Shown piece after piece: positions 56,862-64,000 of a stretch of 64,000 nucleotides of DNA (position 1 is its first letter; each line of letters starts with the position of its first letter). The DNA is taken from positions 4,588,001 through 4,652,000 of the forward strand of contig NZ_CP017141.1 of NCBI RefSeq assembly GCF_001721645.1. The letters are read 5' to 3'. A model generated the notes under the pieces. That model was not told the DNA's origin, ran no database searches, and saw only the letters and a list, made by a program, of their open reading frames with translations. The position numbers and the translations under genes were made by a program. The stretch comes from Pedobacter steynii. Lineage in GTDB: Bacteria; Bacteroidota; Bacteroidia; Sphingobacteriales; Sphingobacteriaceae.

Positions 56862-57995
56862 ATGAAAGCATTTAAAAACGCAATAAGGCAAATACACCTC
56901 TGGCTCGGTTTAGGTACCGGGCTAGTGGTGTTTATCATCAGTGTTACCGGTTGCCTGTATGTTTTTGAAGAAGAAATCAGGGATCTCACACAAAAGGAAT
57001 ACCTGTATGTACCGGTGCAGCAAAAGCCTTTTACAGGCCTGGATCAGATCATCAGGAACTTTGAACAGCTTGCCCCGAAAGAAAAAATAAGCGTGATCAG
57101 ACTGACGGAATCTGAACCGAATGCTACAGTATCCATTACCAGCAAGAAGAAAAAGGTGTATTATTTTAATCCTTATGATGGACAACTGGTGAATAAAGGC
57201 GGTGCCGACTGGTTGAGTGTTGTTCTGGACATACACATGACCCTGCTAATGGGAGAAACAGGAAAATTTATTCAACGCTGGTCGGTGGTGATCTTTGTCC
57301 TCATGTTGGTTACGGGACTGGTTTTATGGTTCCCGAACCAGATGCGTTTAGTAAAGCAATCGATCTCTGTGAAATGGAAGGCCTCTTTTAAAAGGGTAAA
57401 TTATGACCTTCATAATGTGCTTGGCTTTTATGCTTCCGGGATTTTAATCGTGGTCTCTTTATCCGGATTGTATTTCGCGTTTAAGGAAGTGAAAACAGGA
57501 GTTAGCTTTTTTACCGGATCAAAACTTGGAGATGGGAAAAAAGCTGCTGTAGCAACCGGAAAGGATAAACAGGAGCCAATAGCAGTCCGCTACAATGAAA
57601 TGTATCAATCCATATTGCATCAATACCCGGGGGTAAGCTCGACTTCAATATCCATCAGAAAAAATGGGGAATTAAGGTTGAGAACGATGTATCCCTATCG
57701 CTGGGCGAGAAATCAAAATACTTTCTTTTTTGAGGAGGCCAGTGGGCAAATGCTGCGCTACAAGTTGTATAAAGAATTCAATAAAGCGGATTTGGTGGAG
57801 GCAACCAATTACGACCTTCATACCGGACAGCTCTTTGGCTGGTTTGGTAAAATCATTGCCTGCATCGCGAGTCTGATCTCTGCAAGCTTACCGGTAACCG
57901 GATTTATCATCTGGTGGAAGAAAAGAAAAAAGAAAAAGAAACCAGCTCCGGTGCCAGTTCGATATGACCTAAGTACGACGAATGTGACTGTTTAA
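56862..57995 (+). CDS. PepSY-associated membrane protein, paralogue of the first
   Basis: The 377-residue protein starts with IRQIHLWLGLGTGLVVFIIS and VTGCLYVFEEEIRDL, has the YDLHNVLGFYASGILIVVSL block and ends NYDLHTGQLFGWFGKIIACI, then SLISASLPVTGFIIWWKKRK. Order and histidines match the copy at the first receptor operon, so the two are paralogues with the same role, likely reduction or handling of imported iron chelate. It lies 8 bp after the receptor gene. Confidence 0.88.
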   Translation: MKAFKNAIRQIHLWLGLGTGLVVFIISVTGCLYVFEEEIRDLTQKEYLYVPVQQKPFTGLDQIIRNFEQLAPKEKISVIRLTESEPNATVSITSKKKKVYYFNPYDGQLVNKGGADWLSVVLDIHMTLLMGETGKFIQRWSVVIFVLMLVTGLVLWFPNQMRLVKQSISVKWKASFKRVNYDLHNVLGFYASGILIVVSLSGLYFAFKEVKTGVSFFTGSKLGDGKKAAVATGKDKQEPIAVRYNEMYQSILHQYPGVSSTSISIRKNGELRLRTMYPYRWARNQNTFFFEEASGQMLRYKLYKEFNKADLVEATNYDLHTGQLFGWFGKIIACIASLISASLPVTGFIIWWKKRKKKKKPAPVPVRYDLSTTNVTV

Positions 57996-58001
57996 TTTTG
58001 C

Positions 58002-58009
58002 TAAATTTG
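58002..58009 (+). promoter_or_regulatory. Candidate -7 box of the MFS efflux gene
   Basis: TAAATTTG matches the TAnnTTTG -7 consensus and lies 35 bp before the start codon. A clear -33 TTTG is not visible. It suggests the MFS gene has its own promoter after the PepSY gene. Confidence 0.4.
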
Positions 58010-58044
58010 CGCGGTGTATTTTTTACACTAACTATTAGCGGATT

Positions 58045-59205
58045 ATGAAGAAAAGTTTACTCACTTTAACTCTCGGCGGACTCGGTATTGGCATCACTGA
58101 ATTTGTCATGATGGGCTTACTGCCGGATATTGCCAAAGACCTGAACATCACCATCCCTCAGGCAGGACACCTGATTTCCTCTTATGCTTTAGGCGTGGTA
58201 GTAGGTGCCCCCTTGCTGGTTGCGATTGCGGGGAGTTATCCTCCTAAAAAGATCCTCCTGGCTTTGATGATCATGTTTACGGCATTTAATGCCCTTTCTG
58301 CTTTTTCGCCGGACTATCATATGATGCTCGCTGCCCGTTTTCTGGCCGGGCTTCCGCATGGTGCTTTCTTTGGCGTAGGTTCTGTTGTAGCCAGCAGGAT
58401 TGCCGGAAAAGGGAAGGAAGCACAGGCGGTTTCATTGATGTTTGCCGGTTTAACGATCGCCAATGTGATCGGTGTCCCTCTGGGAACTTATATCGGACAC
58501 CATTATTCCTGGAGGTATACTTTCGTGATTATTGTCATCGTTGGTTTGATTACCCTTTTAAGTCTTAAACTCTGGATGCCTAATCTTCCGGCTACCAAAG
58601 ACCGGGATTTAAAGAAAGAACTCGCTTTTTTTAAGCTTCCTGAAGCCTGGCTGATCATCCTGATGATTGCCATTGGTACAGGTGGATTATTCTCCTGGTA
58701 TAGTTACATTGCACCACTATTGACGGATGTATCTGGTTTTTCTCCGGATTCAATTACCTATATCCTGGTTCTTGCAGGTCTGGGAATGCTGGTTGGAAAC
58801 TTTATTGGAGGGAAACTGGCAGACCGGTTTTCTCCGGCAAAAGCTTCCGTTTCTTTACTGATCGCGATGGCCATCACTTTATTTATCGTCCACTATATCT
58901 CCGAAAATCAGATTCTTTCCCTGGTGATGACCTTTATCACAGGTGCGGTTGCCTTTGCACTGGCTGCCCCGATTCAAATGCTGATGATCAATACCGCCAA
59001 AGGTTCTGAAATGATTGCGGCCTCGGTAAGTCAGGCGAGTTTCAATATCGGAAATGCATTGGGTGCATTTCTGGGAGGCCTGCCGCTGGCTGCGGGTTAT
59101 GACTACACCTCACCGGTATGGGTGGGTACAGTAATGGCATTAACAGGAGCACTGTTCGCCTGGATGTTGATCAGCAGAAATAAAAAGATGATTTTGGCTA
59201 AATAA
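58045..59205 (+). CDS. MFS transporter, DHA1 family (AraJ/YdhP-like efflux)
   Basis: The 386-residue protein has 12 predicted helices. Family marks are GIGITEFVMMGLLPDIAKDL, YALGVVVGAPLLVAIAG, RFLAGLPHGAFFGVGSVVAS, the last close to the DHA1 motif C region, and LGTYIGHHYSWRYTF. These proteins export sugars, arabinose analogues or drugs. Start and length are normal. It lies 49 bp after the PepSY gene with its own -7-like box and is followed by a DinB-like gene after 17 bp. Confidence 0.9.
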   Translation: MKKSLLTLTLGGLGIGITEFVMMGLLPDIAKDLNITIPQAGHLISSYALGVVVGAPLLVAIAGSYPPKKILLALMIMFTAFNALSAFSPDYHMMLAARFLAGLPHGAFFGVGSVVASRIAGKGKEAQAVSLMFAGLTIANVIGVPLGTYIGHHYSWRYTFVIIVIVGLITLLSLKLWMPNLPATKDRDLKKELAFFKLPEAWLIILMIAIGTGGLFSWYSYIAPLLTDVSGFSPDSITYILVLAGLGMLVGNFIGGKLADRFSPAKASVSLLIAMAITLFIVHYISENQILSLVMTFITGAVAFALAAPIQMLMINTAKGSEMIAASVSQASFNIGNALGAFLGGLPLAAGYDYTSPVWVGTVMALTGALFAWMLISRNKKMILAK

Positions 59206-59222
59206 TTCTATAATTTTATCCG

Positions 59223-59756
59223 ATGGCAAAAGACTATCTGGACAGCGTTAAACAGCAACTGGAATATTATAAGGCATTGGGCGAGAAAACCATTGCGCAG
59301 CTCTCTGACGAACAATTGTTCTGGCAATATGATGCTCAAAGCAATAGCATCGCCACCATTGTGAAGCACCTGTCGGGAAATATGATCTCCAGGTGGACTG
59401 ATTTTTTTACTGCAGACGGAGAGAAGAAAGACCGGAACCGGGATTCAGAATTTGAGAATGATTTGAAATCAAGGGTAGATTTGCTGGAACGCTGGAATGC
59501 CGGATGGAAATGTTTTCTGGATGTGATCTATGGTTTAAAAGAAGAGGACCTTGCTAAAGAAATCCTGATTCGTCATGAAACCCATTCTGTTACTGAAGCG
59601 GTTAATCGGCAGCTGGCACATTATCCTTACCATATCGGACAAATTGTATTTATAGGTAAAATGTTGTGCTCGGACAACTGGACTTCTTTATCCATTCCGA
59701 GAGGAGCCTCGGAAGCTTTTAACCAAGCAAAAGAAAATCAAAGTAAAAGATCATAG
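59223..59756 (+). CDS. DinB-superfamily protein (DUF1572)
   Basis: The 177-residue protein is a predicted four-helix bundle. Three metal-type histidines are visible: in VKHLSGNM (about 48) and in AHYPYHIGQI (about 132 and 136). IATIVKHLSGNMISRWTDFF and REL-like RQLAHYPYHIGQIVFIGKML match DUF1572. DinB-fold enzymes are often metal-dependent thiol transferases; the substrate is unknown. It follows the MFS gene by 17 bp. Confidence 0.85.
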   Translation: MAKDYLDSVKQQLEYYKALGEKTIAQLSDEQLFWQYDAQSNSIATIVKHLSGNMISRWTDFFTADGEKKDRNRDSEFENDLKSRVDLLERWNAGWKCFLDVIYGLKEEDLAKEILIRHETHSVTEAVNRQLAHYPYHIGQIVFIGKMLCSDNWTSLSIPRGASEAFNQAKENQSKRS

Positions 59757-59781
59757 GGACCCCTGAGCAGGAGAATGGCGA

Positions 59782-59822
59782 CTGTCCGGATCTGAACAGT
59801 GTTGCTGTCCGAATGTGAACAT
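59782..59822. promoter_or_regulatory. Two tandem CTGTCCG-type operator sites
   Basis: CTGTCCGGATCTGAACAG (59782-59799) and CTGTCCGAATGTGAACAT (59805-59822) share the plan CTGTCCG-N4-TGAACA, itself near-palindromic, with centres 23 bp apart, about two helical turns. They lie some 50-90 bp before a sigma-54-like promoter, as enhancer sites for an NtrC-type activator would. The regulator gene is not in the window. Confidence 0.6.
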
Positions 59823-59872
59823 CAGGGTTTTAAAGGAGGTTTCTTTTTACATTGATGGTGGTTTTTTAGCCT

Positions 59873-59888
59873 TGGCATGTAGATTGGC
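59873..59888 (+). promoter_or_regulatory. Sigma-54-like promoter of the FtsX-type permease gene
   Basis: TGGCATG, four bases, then TTGGC, close to the TGGCACG-N4-TTGC consensus with the -24 GG at 59874-59875. The -12 element is off by one base. It lies 25 bp before the start codon at 59914. Confidence 0.45.
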
Positions 59889-59913
59889 ATTAGAGGATAA
59901 AAGAATTATCATT

Positions 59914-62286
59914 ATGTTTCAACATCATCTGTTGCTGATTTACAGGAACTTCAAAAAATATAAGAGCTCATTCTTAATCAACCTGTTTGGGCTTTCTGCC
60001 GGTCTGTGTTGCGCCCTGATGATTTACCTCTGGGTTGCAGATGAGCTGGGTATGGATAGGTTTCACGCCAATAACAGCAGGCTTTACCAGGTGATGGAAA
60101 ATGAAAAGACGGTAGCAGGAATTAATACCGTAGATGCCACTTCGGGCTTGCTTGGTGAATCCCTGGCGAAAGAGATGCCGGAAGTAGCCATGGCGGTGAC
60201 GGCTTCGCCCACCTATTGGCTGGAAGAAAGCAGGGCCTATACCGGGAATAATCCGGCAATAAAAGTAGCAGGTAGATTTGCCGGCAAAGACTTTCTGAAA
60301 GTGTTTTCTTATCCCCTGATTTCGGGAAATATAGACCAGGTCCTTACGGGGGTTAATAAAATAGCCATTTCGGAAGAACTGGCGGAGAAGTTATTCCATA
60401 CTACAGATGTGGTTGGAAAGGAAATGACCTGGAGGAATGCTGAACTGAAAAATGAAAATCATGTGTTGATCTCCGGAGTTTTTAAAAATACTCCTGCTAA
60501 TTCTTCAGACCATTTTGATTTTCTTGTTCCACTGGAGTTTTTGCTTGCCAACTCCAACTATCAAAAATGGGGCAACCATGGGCCCAATACCTTTGTGGTT
60601 TTAAAGGAGGGCGCGGATCCTGATCAGTTTGCTAAGAAAATTAAAAATTATATGGTGGGAAAGGGCCAGCTTTACCGGGAGTTATTGATCAGGCCTTATG
60701 CTGATGGTTACCTATATGGGAAATATGAGAATGGAGTGATGACCGGAGGAAGAATCGATTATGTACAATTGTTTTCTTTAATCGCTGTGTTTATACTGCT
60801 GATTGCCTGTATCAATTTTATGAATTTATCTACGGCTAAAGCTTCCAGAAGGATGAAAGAAGTCGGGATTAAGAAAGTAATGGGAGCAAGCAGAAAGTCA
60901 TTGATCCTGCAATATATGTCGGAATCTGTATTGCTGACATTTCTGGCCTTATTCCTGGCATTATTAGGCGTAGAGCTTTTTATGCCGCAATTTAACCTGA
61001 TCACTGATAAGCATTTATCGCTTCATCTTAACCTGAACCTGGTACTGACATTTCTGGGAATAGCCTTGTTTACGGGATTGTTGTCTGGTAGTTATCCGGC
61101 CTTGTACCTTTCCGGATTTAATCCTGCGGCAGCTTTAAAAGGGAAATTGGGCTCTACTTTAAGCGAATTATGGACCCGGAGAGGTTTGGTGGTATTTCAG
61201 TTTACCCTTTCTGTGGTACTGATTGTATCTGTTTTTGTGATCTATAAACAAATAGAATTTGTGCAGACTAAAAGTCCGGGTTTTAAAAAGGATAATGTAC
61301 TGTATTTTGAAACGGAAGGCCGGGTAAAAGGAAATATAAATTCCTTTTTGTCGGAGGTAAAGAAAATTCCGGGAGTATTGAATGCTGCAGGAATAGATCG
61401 TAATTTTCTGGGTGACCTGAGCGCAACCGTAGGCGATTTCAGTTGGGAGGGGCGTAATCCAAAGGAAACCATCAAGTTCCAAAAAGGCAAAATTGGAAGT
61501 GGATTAATTGAAACACTGGGTATGAAAATGGCTGCCGGCCGCAGCTTTTCGGATCAATATGGATCTGATAGTGCTAAAATTATCCTCAATGAAGCGGGGA
61601 TAAAGGTGACGGGCCTGAAAAATCCAGTGGGCAAAATCTTTACACTATGGGGTAAAGATTATCAGATTGTTGGTGTGCTGAAAGATTTTAATTTTGAGTC
61701 TCTGCGTCAGGAGGTGAAGCCGATGTTCTTCAGGTATGAACCTAATGAGTTAACCAGGGTCATGATTAAGGTCAAAGCCGGAATGGAAAAGCAGACGGTA
61801 GGAGATCTTCAGCAGTTTTATAAGCGCTTCAATCCAGGTTTTGTGCTGGATTACAGGTTTCTGGACCAGGATTTTCAGTCGCAATATGTATCTGAGAACA
61901 GGGTGGCTATACTATCCCGTTATTTTTCTGCACTTGCGATCATCATTTCCTGTCTGGGTTTGTTCGGACTGGCCACATTTACGGCAGAGAGAAGGTTGAA
62001 AGAGATTGGCATCAGAAAAGTATTGGGAGCTTCTGAATTGAGTATCATTATGATCTTATCAAAAGATTTCACCAGGCCGGTAATCGGAGCAATCATAATC
62101 GCCCTTCCACTGAGTTACATCATGACCAAATACTGGCTCAACACTTTTGCTTATAGAATTGAACTGCAAGTCTGGTATTTTGTGGCTGCCGGCTTGCTGG
62201 CCTTACTGATATCCTGGCTAACAGTGGCTGTACAATCCATAAAGGCAGCAAATGTGGATCCGATCAAATGTCTTAAAGCAGAATGA
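59914..62286 (+). CDS. ABC transporter permease, FtsX/MacB type
   Basis: From the ATG at 59914 the protein is 790 residues. It has an N-terminal helix, then a periplasmic MacB-like domain starting near ELGMDRFHANNSRLYQVMEN, a cluster of three helices (about 285-400) with ASRRMKEVGIKKVMGASRKS, a second periplasmic domain, and a final FtsX block with RRLKEIGIRKVLGASELSII. This two-FtsX plan is the Bacteroidota type of MacB-like permease; its ATPase is usually encoded elsewhere. The GTG at 59815 would start inside the operator region, so I rejected it. Substrate unknown; envelope or efflux roles are usual. Confidence 0.9.
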   Translation: MFQHHLLLIYRNFKKYKSSFLINLFGLSAGLCCALMIYLWVADELGMDRFHANNSRLYQVMENEKTVAGINTVDATSGLLGESLAKEMPEVAMAVTASPTYWLEESRAYTGNNPAIKVAGRFAGKDFLKVFSYPLISGNIDQVLTGVNKIAISEELAEKLFHTTDVVGKEMTWRNAELKNENHVLISGVFKNTPANSSDHFDFLVPLEFLLANSNYQKWGNHGPNTFVVLKEGADPDQFAKKIKNYMVGKGQLYRELLIRPYADGYLYGKYENGVMTGGRIDYVQLFSLIAVFILLIACINFMNLSTAKASRRMKEVGIKKVMGASRKSLILQYMSESVLLTFLALFLALLGVELFMPQFNLITDKHLSLHLNLNLVLTFLGIALFTGLLSGSYPALYLSGFNPAAALKGKLGSTLSELWTRRGLVVFQFTLSVVLIVSVFVIYKQIEFVQTKSPGFKKDNVLYFETEGRVKGNINSFLSEVKKIPGVLNAAGIDRNFLGDLSATVGDFSWEGRNPKETIKFQKGKIGSGLIETLGMKMAAGRSFSDQYGSDSAKIILNEAGIKVTGLKNPVGKIFTLWGKDYQIVGVLKDFNFESLRQEVKPMFFRYEPNELTRVMIKVKAGMEKQTVGDLQQFYKRFNPGFVLDYRFLDQDFQSQYVSENRVAILSRYFSALAIIISCLGLFGLATFTAERRLKEIGIRKVLGASELSIIMILSKDFTRPVIGAIIIALPLSYIMTKYWLNTFAYRIELQVWYFVAAGLLALLISWLTVAVQSIKAANVDPIKCLKAE

Positions 62287-62309
62287 AATGAACTTAACTA
62301 AATTATCGT

Positions 62310-62801
62310 ATGAAAACAACATCCATTTACCTTATTGCAGCAACAACGTTGCTTTTTTGTAATCTGATCCTGGGTTCAGGACTGAAAGCACAAGGGAAAG
62401 CGTATGTAATCAAAGATCTTAAGTTGTATCAGACTATACTGCATATGGACAGTGTTTGTTTTGATGCATTTAATACACAGGATCTGAAAACACTGGGAAG
62501 TGTCTTTGCGGAGAATGTAGAATTTTACAACGATGGAGGTAAGGTGACGAATTACCAGCAAACAATGGAGAGTTTTAAAAATATGTTTGCGAGCAATAGC
62601 CGCTCTCCCTTAAAAAGAACATTGATCGGAACGCCTGAAGTCTATCCGCTTAAAGATTATGGAGCGATAGAAGTGGGAGTACATCAGTTTACCCATATGG
62701 AAAATGGTAAAGAAGAGATCGGGATTTTTAAATTTGTTCAGGTTTGGGAACATAAAGAAGGGATATGGAAAATGACGAGAGTCATCAGCTATGATCATTG
62801 A
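62310..62801 (+). CDS. Exported SnoaL/NTF2-like (DUF4440-type) protein
   Basis: The 163-residue product has a signal peptide (cleavage near GLKAQG, residue 28) and a small alpha+beta cone: CFDAFNTQDLKTLGSVFAEN, VEFYNDGGKVTNYQQTMESF and FKFVQVWEHKEGIWKMTRVI. This is the NTF2/SnoaL-like pattern. No active site can be assigned. It lies 23 bp after the permease gene. Confidence 0.8.
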   Translation: MKTTSIYLIAATTLLFCNLILGSGLKAQGKAYVIKDLKLYQTILHMDSVCFDAFNTQDLKTLGSVFAENVEFYNDGGKVTNYQQTMESFKNMFASNSRSPLKRTLIGTPEVYPLKDYGAIEVGVHQFTHMENGKEEIGIFKFVQVWEHKEGIWKMTRVISYDH

Positions 62802-62827
62802 TTTTTATATTTCAGCTCTGAATTGTT

Positions 62828-62872
62828 ATATTTGAAACACGCGTTCCCTTGAGGATTACGTGTTTCAAATAT
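62828..62872 (+). promoter_or_regulatory. Perfect hairpin that contains the start codon of the next gene
   Basis: ATATTTGAAACACG (62828-62841) pairs perfectly with CGTGTTTCAAATAT (62859-62872) over a 17-nt loop. The A and T of the ATG start at 62871 are in the right arm. If the RNA folds this way, translation of the small membrane protein is blocked until the hairpin opens. It may also end the preceding transcript. Confidence 0.65.
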
Positions 62873-63086
62873 GCCCGAATTACTCCTGATATGTGTTTTA
62901 CTAATTCCACAGACCGTGGCTGGAATTCTTGCTAAAAGTATGGGAAGGAGTTTCTTCTTCTGGTTTTTTATCTCCTTTCTGATTCCAATCATTTCTCTGA
63001 TCGTGTTGCTCTTCCTGGATGATAAAGGAGAGTCAGGCGGTTACGAGCTTGCAGATCATGTGACAAAAAGGGACAACATTTCCTAA
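62871..63086 (+). CDS. Small membrane protein, 71 residues
   Basis: Two predicted helices, MPELLLICVLLIPQTVAGIL and SFFFWFFISFLIPIISLIVL, are followed by an acidic/basic tail (DDKGESGGYELADHVTKRD). Codon use looks normal and the hydrophobic pattern is plausible for a real protein, but I do not recognize a family. Its start is inside a perfect hairpin, so it may be regulated at translation or may not be expressed. Confidence 0.45.
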   Translation: MPELLLICVLLIPQTVAGILAKSMGRSFFFWFFISFLIPIISLIVLLFLDDKGESGGYELADHVTKRDNIS

Positions 63087-63295
63087 CCCAGTTTTTTAAC
63101 TTCATTTAGTAAGGTAGCGAGTTCATTTACTTCCTGAATGTTCAGGGGCTTTAACGGCCCTCTTAGTTCGCCACCTTCTTCGCCCAGAATCTCCAGACCC
63201 GATTTGATCGCTCTTGGAAGTCCCTTAGCCAGAATATATTTTAATAAATTCAATTGCTGATAAAAAATGTCCTGTGCCTTGTGCAGGTCGTTTTT
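63083..63295 (-). pseudogene. C-terminal fragment of a DapA-family (dihydrodipicolinate synthase-like) gene
   Basis: On the minus strand about 70 codons end at TAG (63085-63083). They read DLHKAQDIFYQQLNLLKYIL, then AKGLPRAIKSGLEILGEEGG and ELRGPLKPLNIQEVNELATL, the typical C-terminal helices of dihydrodipicolinate-synthase-type aldolases. An in-frame stop (63298-63296) lies just before it and no start exists, so the first three quarters of the gene are missing. It marks a deletion or rearrangement beside the MocR-type gene. Confidence 0.8.
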
Positions 63296-63319
63296 TTAAT
63301 GGTGATAAAAATTATTAAA

Positions 63320-63359
63320 TGTCAATTCCTTTTGACAGGACAGATTTTGCGTATTTTTG
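63320..63359 (+). promoter_or_regulatory. Promoter and dyad of the MocR-type gene
   Basis: TGTCAA-N6-TTGACA (63320-63337) is a perfect 6-bp inverted repeat, followed by TATTTTTG (63352-63359), a good -7 box. The dyad overlaps the -33 region, as an autoregulatory operator would. Confidence 0.55.
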
Positions 63360-63393
63360 GAGGATTGAAATCATCCAGTTTTTACTTAAACTA

Positions 63394-64000
63394 ATGGGCC
63401 AGATGCTGAGACCTTGGAAAACCATATTGAACATCGAATTGGGGAGTCATAAGGCTGTTTTTCAGCAGATTGCCGATGGAATTATCGGAGAGATCAGAAA
63501 AGGAAGGTTAAAACCGGGAATGTCCCTGCCCGGAAGCAGGATCCTGGCTGCTGATATCGGTGTAAACCGTAAAACAGTAGTCCTGGCCTATGAAGAACTG
63601 ATCGCGGAAGGCTGGTTGGAAACAGCCTATAAGAAAGGGACTTTTGTTTCAGAAAAGCTGCCAAAACAAAAGGAAAGACGGAGGCAGAGAAATGAAGAAA
63701 GCATTTCTTCTGTGAAGAACTTCTCCTTTACTGCATTTGGTTCCGGCATGCCGGCAAGTGTGAGTGCTGAGGTTCCATTAATTGTGTTTAACGACGGATT
63801 GCCTGATGTTAAGCTGGCCCCATTGGATGAATTAGCACGGGCTTATAAACGGATTTTTCAGCAAAAGGCGAGATGGAGGATGTTGGGTTATGCCAATGAA
63901 AGGGGAGAGGAGCGGTTGCGGACCGCCATTTCTACGATGCTCAGGATGGACCGGGGGGTAAGTTTTGATATTAATCAGATTTGCGTCACCAGGGGGAGCC
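63394..64000 (+). CDS. MocR/PdxR-type regulator, N-terminal part
   Basis: The gene runs off the right edge; 202 codons are visible. Residues 10-95 are a GntR winged helix, with HKAVFQQIADGIIGEIRKGR, SLPGSRILAADIGVNRKTVV and AEGWLETAYKKGTFVSEKLP. After a basic linker comes the start of an aminotransferase-like domain (FNDGLPDVKLAPLDELARAY, MLGYANERGEERLRTAISTM). This is the MocR layout; PdxR members control vitamin B6 synthesis. The start at 63394 fits the HTH. Confidence 0.9.
   Translation, partial: MGQMLRPWKTILNIELGSHKAVFQQIADGIIGEIRKGRLKPGMSLPGSRILAADIGVNRKTVVLAYEELIAEGWLETAYKKGTFVSEKLPKQKERRRQRNEESISSVKNFSFTAFGSGMPASVSAEVPLIVFNDGLPDVKLAPLDELARAYKRIFQQKARWRMLGYANERGEERLRTAISTMLRMDRGVSFDINQICVTRGS

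Noticed and set aside
59815-59913. GTG start 33 codons upstream for the FtsX-type permease
   Set aside because: It would put the operator and sigma-54-like promoter inside the coding region, and homologues start near MFQHHLL.

Overview
The window reads as chromosomal DNA of a Sphingobacteriaceae member, most likely Pedobacter or a close relative. The support is two SusC/SusD pairs, several TonB-dependent receptors with carboxypeptidase-like N-terminal domains, PepSY reductase-like proteins, Bacteroidota-only families (DUF6266, DUF4876, DUF6850), weak ribosome binding sites, and TAnnTTTG-type -7 promoter boxes. I see no rRNA, tRNA, CRISPR array or complete insertion sequence.

Layout. 1-380: the first 35 codons of a CcoI/FixI copper P-type ATPase on the minus strand, with two small dyads in its promoter. 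381-10261 (+): a run of close-packed genes with an HD phosphohydrolase fused to a PycTM membrane domain, polyphosphate kinase, an SdiA-regulated-type lipoprotein, a GAF-like protein, a kinase-like/beta-barrel fusion and an exported superoxide dismutase. 10491-18623 (+): a small polysaccharide utilization locus (SusC, SusD, GntR regulator, six-hairpin glycosidase). 18737-22391 (+): siderophore-type receptor plus PepSY protein. 22467-25114: a CvfB-like RNA-binding protein (-) and a two-gene ABC transporter (+). 25137-32370 (-): a TPP-riboswitch-controlled thiamine operon, thiS-C-tenI-like-D-E-G-H-F. 32475-34439 (-): a DUF6266 gene with an odd tandem repeat upstream, and a secreted protein. 34571-41467 (-): a Fur-box-preceded operon of TonB receptor, DUF4876 lipoprotein, DUF6850 barrel and di-heme peroxidase. 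41617-46208 (-): a second SusC/SusD pair without enzymes. 46495-47637 (+): an MFS transporter.

47638-50229 is a mobile/decay zone: an orphan DUF6973 toxin cassette with a lipoprotein immunity partner, an Rhs-core remnant running through a frameshifted toxin tail into a second probable immunity gene, and an ORF6N remnant. 50273-53804 (+) is a sulfur-type cluster (TsdA-like di-heme cytochrome, DsrE-like protein, solute-binding protein, LysR regulator) with a LysR-type dyad in front. 54449-57995 (+) is a second receptor/PepSY pair whose promoter shares a 17-bp identical block with the first. The right end holds an MFS efflux protein, a DinB-like protein, an FtsX/MacB-type permease with a paired-operator and sigma-54-like promoter, an NTF2-like secreted protein, a small membrane protein whose start codon lies inside a perfect hairpin, a fragment of a DapA-family gene, and the start of a MocR/PdxR-type regulator.

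How it fits together. Iron import is a main theme (three receptor operons, two with PepSY proteins, one with a peroxidase), followed by glycan use (two Sus pairs), thiamine synthesis and envelope functions. The less familiar material is the HD-PycTM/PPK1 coupling, the kinase-like beta-barrel fusion, the TsdA-DsrE-SBP-LysR cluster, and the toxin graveyard.
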